From Silicimonas algicola (GTDB lineage: Bacteria; Pseudomonadota; Alphaproteobacteria; Rhodobacterales; Rhodobacteraceae): DNA of 64,000 bases. Shown piece after piece: positions 61,445 to 64,000 of the stretch (its first letter is position 1; each line of letters starts with the position of its first letter). Both the position numbers and the translations under genes were made by a program. The stretch lies in assembly GCF_003148765.1 (NCBI RefSeq), contig NZ_QGGV01000002.1:310001-374000 (forward strand), given 5' to 3'. The notes beneath the pieces are model-generated. The model saw only the letters and a program-made list of their open reading frames with translations, was not told the origin of the DNA and ran no database searches.

Positions 61445-61867
61445 ATGAAGGCTGAGGTGTTTCTTCCGGACGATTACCAGCCCGCCGAGGACGAGCCGTT
61501 CATGAACGACCGCCAGCTCGAGTACTTCCGTCGGAAGCTGCTGATGTGGAAGTCCGAGCTGATGGACGACTCCAAGTCGACCATCGAAGGTCTTCAGCAC
61601 TCCACCCGCAACATCCCCGACATCGCCGACCGCGCCAGCGAAGAGACCGACCGCGCTCTGGAGCTTCGGACCCGCGACCGGCAACGCAAGCTCGTGGCCA
61701 AGATCGACTCGGCGCTCCGCCGGATCGACGAAGGCGAATACGGCTATTGCGAGGAAACGGGCGAACCGATCTCGCTGAAGCGGCTCGACGCACGTCCGAT
61801 CGCGACGCTCTCGCTCGAGGCGCAGGAGCGGCACGAGCGGGCCGAGCGCGTCCACCGCGACGACTGA
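61445..61867 (+). CDS. dksA: RNA polymerase-binding DksA, single-cysteine form
   Basis: A 140-residue transcription factor that acts with ppGpp on RNA polymerase. The coiled-coil tip motif D59-x-x-D62-x-A64 (PDIADRASEE) is intact. The C-terminal zinc-finger region has one cysteine (Cys102 in YGYCEETGEPISLKRL) in place of four, as in the R. sphaeroides protein RSP_2654 (from memory). The MKAEVFLPDD start has AGGGAAG upstream; an ATG at 61424 adds seven residues. A strong terminator follows. Confidence 0.93.
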   Translation: MKAEVFLPDDYQPAEDEPFMNDRQLEYFRRKLLMWKSELMDDSKSTIEGLQHSTRNIPDIADRASEETDRALELRTRDRQRKLVAKIDSALRRIDEGEYGYCEETGEPISLKRLDARPIATLSLEAQERHERAERVHRDD

Positions 61868-61912
61868 TCCGCGCTGCACGGCCGCGAAAGATCGCGGCCT
61901 GCCAGAGATTTG

Positions 61913-61953
61913 GACGCCCGTCTTGACATGACTCAAGGCGGGCGTCTTTCGTT
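61913..61953 (+). terminator. Rho-independent terminator of dksA
   Basis: A 13-position stem (GACGCCCG-T-CTTG with CAAG-G-CGGGCGTC, 61913-61925 with 61934-61946) is followed by TTTCGTT. Confidence 0.8.
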
Positions 61954-61970
61954 AAGGGCAGAAGGACGAC

Positions 61971-63098
61971 ATGGACAGCCTTCGCATCACCATCGCCGGC
62001 GCAGGCATCGGGGGGCTGGCCGCGGCGACGGCGCTGGCCCGCGACGGCCACCGCGTGCGCGTGGCCGAGAAGGCACCCCGGATCGAGGAAGTGGGCGCCG
62101 GCATCCAGATCAGCCCGAACGGTGCGGCCGTGATGCGCGCCCTGGGTTTGGGCGATGCGCTGGCCGAGGCGTCGATCCGCGCCGAAGCGGTACGTCTGGT
62201 CGACGGGCTCACGGGAAAGCCCGTGGTGACGATGAACCTCAAGCGGGATGCGCCCGACCTGGCCTGGCACTTCATCCATCGCGCACCCCTCATCGAAATC
62301 CTGAAGGTCGGCGCGCAAGACGCTGGCGCCGTTGTGGAAACCGGAGACGAGATCCTGCCGCCCCCGGCCGGCAAGCCGCTAGAGGGCGACGACCTGCTGG
62401 TGGGGGCGGACGGGCTGCACTCGAAGGTGCGGGCGCGGGTAGACGACGCGTCGAAGCCCTTCTTCACACGGCAGGTCGCCTGGCGTGCGGTCCTGCCCGA
62501 GACCGACGTGCCGCCCGTGGTCGAGGTTCACATGGGACCGCATCGCCACCTGGTAACCTATCCCCTGCCCGGAGGGCGGCGGAACATCGTCGCCGTGGAG
62601 GAGCGGGAGGGCTGGGCGGCAGAGGGCTGGAGCCACAAGGACGACGCGCTGAAGCTCCGCGCCGCCTTCGCGCGGTTCGCAGACCCGGTGCCGTCCTGGC
62701 TCGAGAAGGTGGGGACTGTCCATCTCTGGGGTCTCTTCCGCCATTCCGTGGCCGACCGCTGGTGGCACGGGCGGCAGGTCATCCTGGGAGACGCCGCCCA
62801 TCCGACGCTGCCCTTCCTGGCGCAAGGGGCGAACCTCGCGCTCGAGGATGCCTGGGTGCTGGCGCGATCTCTGCGCGGCCAAGCCGTCGAGACCGCTCTC
62901 GCGGCCTACCAGAACGAACGGCGGCCGCGCGCGGCGCAGGTCGTGCAGGCGGCCTCGTCCAATGCGCGCAACTATCACCATGCCTTCCCGCCCGCGCGGT
63001 TCATCGGCTTCAACGCACTTCGGCTTCTGGATCGCCTTGCCCCCGCGCGGCTTCTCGGCCGCTACGACTGGCTTTACCGCCACGACGTCACCGACTGA
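61971..63098 (+). CDS. FAD-dependent monooxygenase, salicylate hydroxylase-like
   Basis: A 375-residue group A flavin monooxygenase. The FAD motif IAGAGIGGLAAATALARDGH, the DG motif LLVGADGLHSKVRARV and the GD motif VILGDAAHPTLPFLAQGANLALEDAWVLA are all present, so the enzyme should hydroxylate an aromatic or quinol-type substrate. Middle residues resemble 3-hydroxybenzoate or salicylate hydroxylases more than UbiH. Start at 61971 follows AGAAGGACGAC. Confidence 0.9.
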   Translation: MDSLRITIAGAGIGGLAAATALARDGHRVRVAEKAPRIEEVGAGIQISPNGAAVMRALGLGDALAEASIRAEAVRLVDGLTGKPVVTMNLKRDAPDLAWHFIHRAPLIEILKVGAQDAGAVVETGDEILPPPAGKPLEGDDLLVGADGLHSKVRARVDDASKPFFTRQVAWRAVLPETDVPPVVEVHMGPHRHLVTYPLPGGRRNIVAVEEREGWAAEGWSHKDDALKLRAAFARFADPVPSWLEKVGTVHLWGLFRHSVADRWWHGRQVILGDAAHPTLPFLAQGANLALEDAWVLARSLRGQAVETALAAYQNERRPRAAQVVQAASSNARNYHHAFPPARFIGFNALRLLDRLAPARLLGRYDWLYRHDVTD

Positions 63099-63138
63099 CC
63101 CCTTGTCCTTCCGGGACAATTCGGGTTTCTCCGGCGTC

Positions 63139-64000
63139 ATGGGCATCGTCACCGAGGCTTACCAACAGCGCATCGCGGCGGGCGGGCTGGAGCCCGATCC
63201 GGCGCAGCTTGCCATCCTCCCCGAGTTCGACCGCATCGCCGAGGGTCTCGCCGCGACGGGCGAGAGGCGCGGCCTGTCGTCCCTGTTCCACCGCAAGCCC
63301 GAGCCTGTGCCCGGGCTCTACCTCTGGGGCGGCGTAGGGCGCGGCAAGTCGATGCTGATGGACCTGTTCCACGAAGTCGCGGGCGGGCCGCACAGCCGGC
63401 GCGTCCACTTCCACGCCTTCATGCAGGAGGTCCAGGCGGGTCTGCACGAGGCGCGGAAGACCCATGTCGATGACGCCATCCTGCCCGTCGCAAAGGGCAT
63501 CGCGGACAGCCTGCGTCTGCTCTGCCTCGACGAGATGCAGATCTCGGACATCGCCGACGCAATGATCGTGGGGCGCTTGTTCCAGAACCTGCTCGACGCA
63601 GGCGTGACGGTCGTCACGACATCGAACCGGCACCCCGACGACCTCTACAAGGACGGGCTCAACCGCGCCCTCTTCCTGCCCTTCATCGAGTTGATGAAAG
63701 AGCGTCTGTCCGTCCGCGAACTCGCCTCGCCCCGCGATTACCGGCAGAACCGTCTGGCCGGAGAGGAGGTCTATTTCACTCCCGCCGATGCCACCGCGCG
63801 AGCCGCGGTCGACGCGATCTGGACCGACCTCACGCATGGCGAAACCCACGCACTTGTGCTCCACGTCAAAGGACGGCGTGTCGAGATCTCGGCCTTCGCG
63901 CACGGCATGGCGCGGGCGACCTTCTTCGACCTCTGCGGACGTCCTCTCGGCCCTGCCGATTATCTGGCGCTGGCGCAGGCTGTCCGCCTTCTGATCCTCG
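63139..64000 (+). CDS. zapE: AFG1/ZapE-type ATPase (cut by window end)
   Basis: The first 287 residues of a P-loop ATPase of the AFG1/ZapE family. Walker A is LYLWGGVGRGKSMLMDLF, Walker B LLCLDEMQISDIADAM, and TTSNRHPDDLYKDGLNRALFLPFI is diagnostic. In E. coli ZapE promotes constriction of the division ring; in mitochondria AFG1 handles membrane complexes. The start at 63139 (MGIVTEAYQQRI) is used. It runs off the window. Confidence 0.92.
   Translation, partial: MGIVTEAYQQRIAAGGLEPDPAQLAILPEFDRIAEGLAATGERRGLSSLFHRKPEPVPGLYLWGGVGRGKSMLMDLFHEVAGGPHSRRVHFHAFMQEVQAGLHEARKTHVDDAILPVAKGIADSLRLLCLDEMQISDIADAMIVGRLFQNLLDAGVTVVTTSNRHPDDLYKDGLNRALFLPFIELMKERLSVRELASPRDYRQNRLAGEEVYFTPADATARAAVDAIWTDLTHGETHALVLHVKGRRVEISAFAHGMARATFFDLCGRPLGPADYLALAQAVRLLIL

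Overview
The window is about 64 kb of GC-rich, gene-dense chromosome, most likely from a member of the Rhodobacteraceae (Alphaproteobacteria, Rhodobacter/Roseobacter relatives). Signs of this are a TRAP transporter with its own two-component system, a cobalamin-dependent ribonucleotide reductase, the trkA-trkH-hfq-hflX order, a DksA with a single cysteine, a paired-CSD cold-shock protein, and the families DUF2852, DUF2927 and VPLPA-CTERM. Almost everything is housekeeping. I see no phage, transposase, CRISPR array or defence island.

Layout. 44-1827: an ECF sigma/anti-sigma pair and a small exported DUF7282 protein. 2039-6573: TrkA/TrkH potassium uptake, Hfq and HflX. 6634-13816: penicillin-acylase-family hydrolase, 3-hydroxyacid dehydrogenase, YSC84-type lipoprotein, urate hydroxylase PuuD and a DEAD-box helicase. 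13821-20473: a purine-degradation block (uraH, purine/urate permease, puuE-uraD fusion, allA, allE) with two glycan-type genes (GT8, polysaccharide pyruvyl transferase) running on from uraH. 20470-25252: trpE, ppiD, gpt and fabI on the minus strand. 25344-28063: pdxH, a cold-shock protein, a DUF192 protein, tRNA-Pro(TGG) and an exosortase-target protein. 28485-33703: nrdJ behind a candidate NrdR box, a DUF305 membrane protein and an HTH regulator with a palindromic operator.

33827-36839: the ilvI-creA-ilvN operon, preceded by a clear attenuator: promoter, 16-residue Ile/Val/Leu leader peptide, antiterminator and terminator. 36890-43620: response regulator and Cache histidine kinase, divergent from a TRAP transporter whose large permease is 784 residues long. 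43637-46146: Bpt, RDD, DUF2852 (promoter flanked by two matching operators) and YbaK. 46223-51823: glnE, then the Entner-Doudoroff pair edd/eda with a palindrome over the edd -35. 51951-54777: a 34-residue ORF, an RlmI-like methyltransferase, a PIN protein, an M48 protease and a NepR-like 51-residue ORF. 54774-61248: a MoxR/VWA system split by other genes, including a 55-residue membrane protein encoded between the DUF2927 lipoprotein and the VWA gene. 61445-64000: dksA, an FAD monooxygenase and a ZapE/AFG1 ATPase cut by the window end.

The genes work together in a few pathways: urate to glyoxylate (puuD, uraH, uraD, puuE, allE, allA, with the permease for uptake and gpt for salvage), branched-chain amino acid synthesis under ribosome-mediated attenuation, gluconate/glucose breakdown by the Entner-Doudoroff route, and 2-oxoacid or monocarboxylate uptake by TRAP. 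The most interesting content is regulatory or very small: the ilv attenuator, the paired DUF2852 operators, the HTH and edd palindromes, and three short genes.
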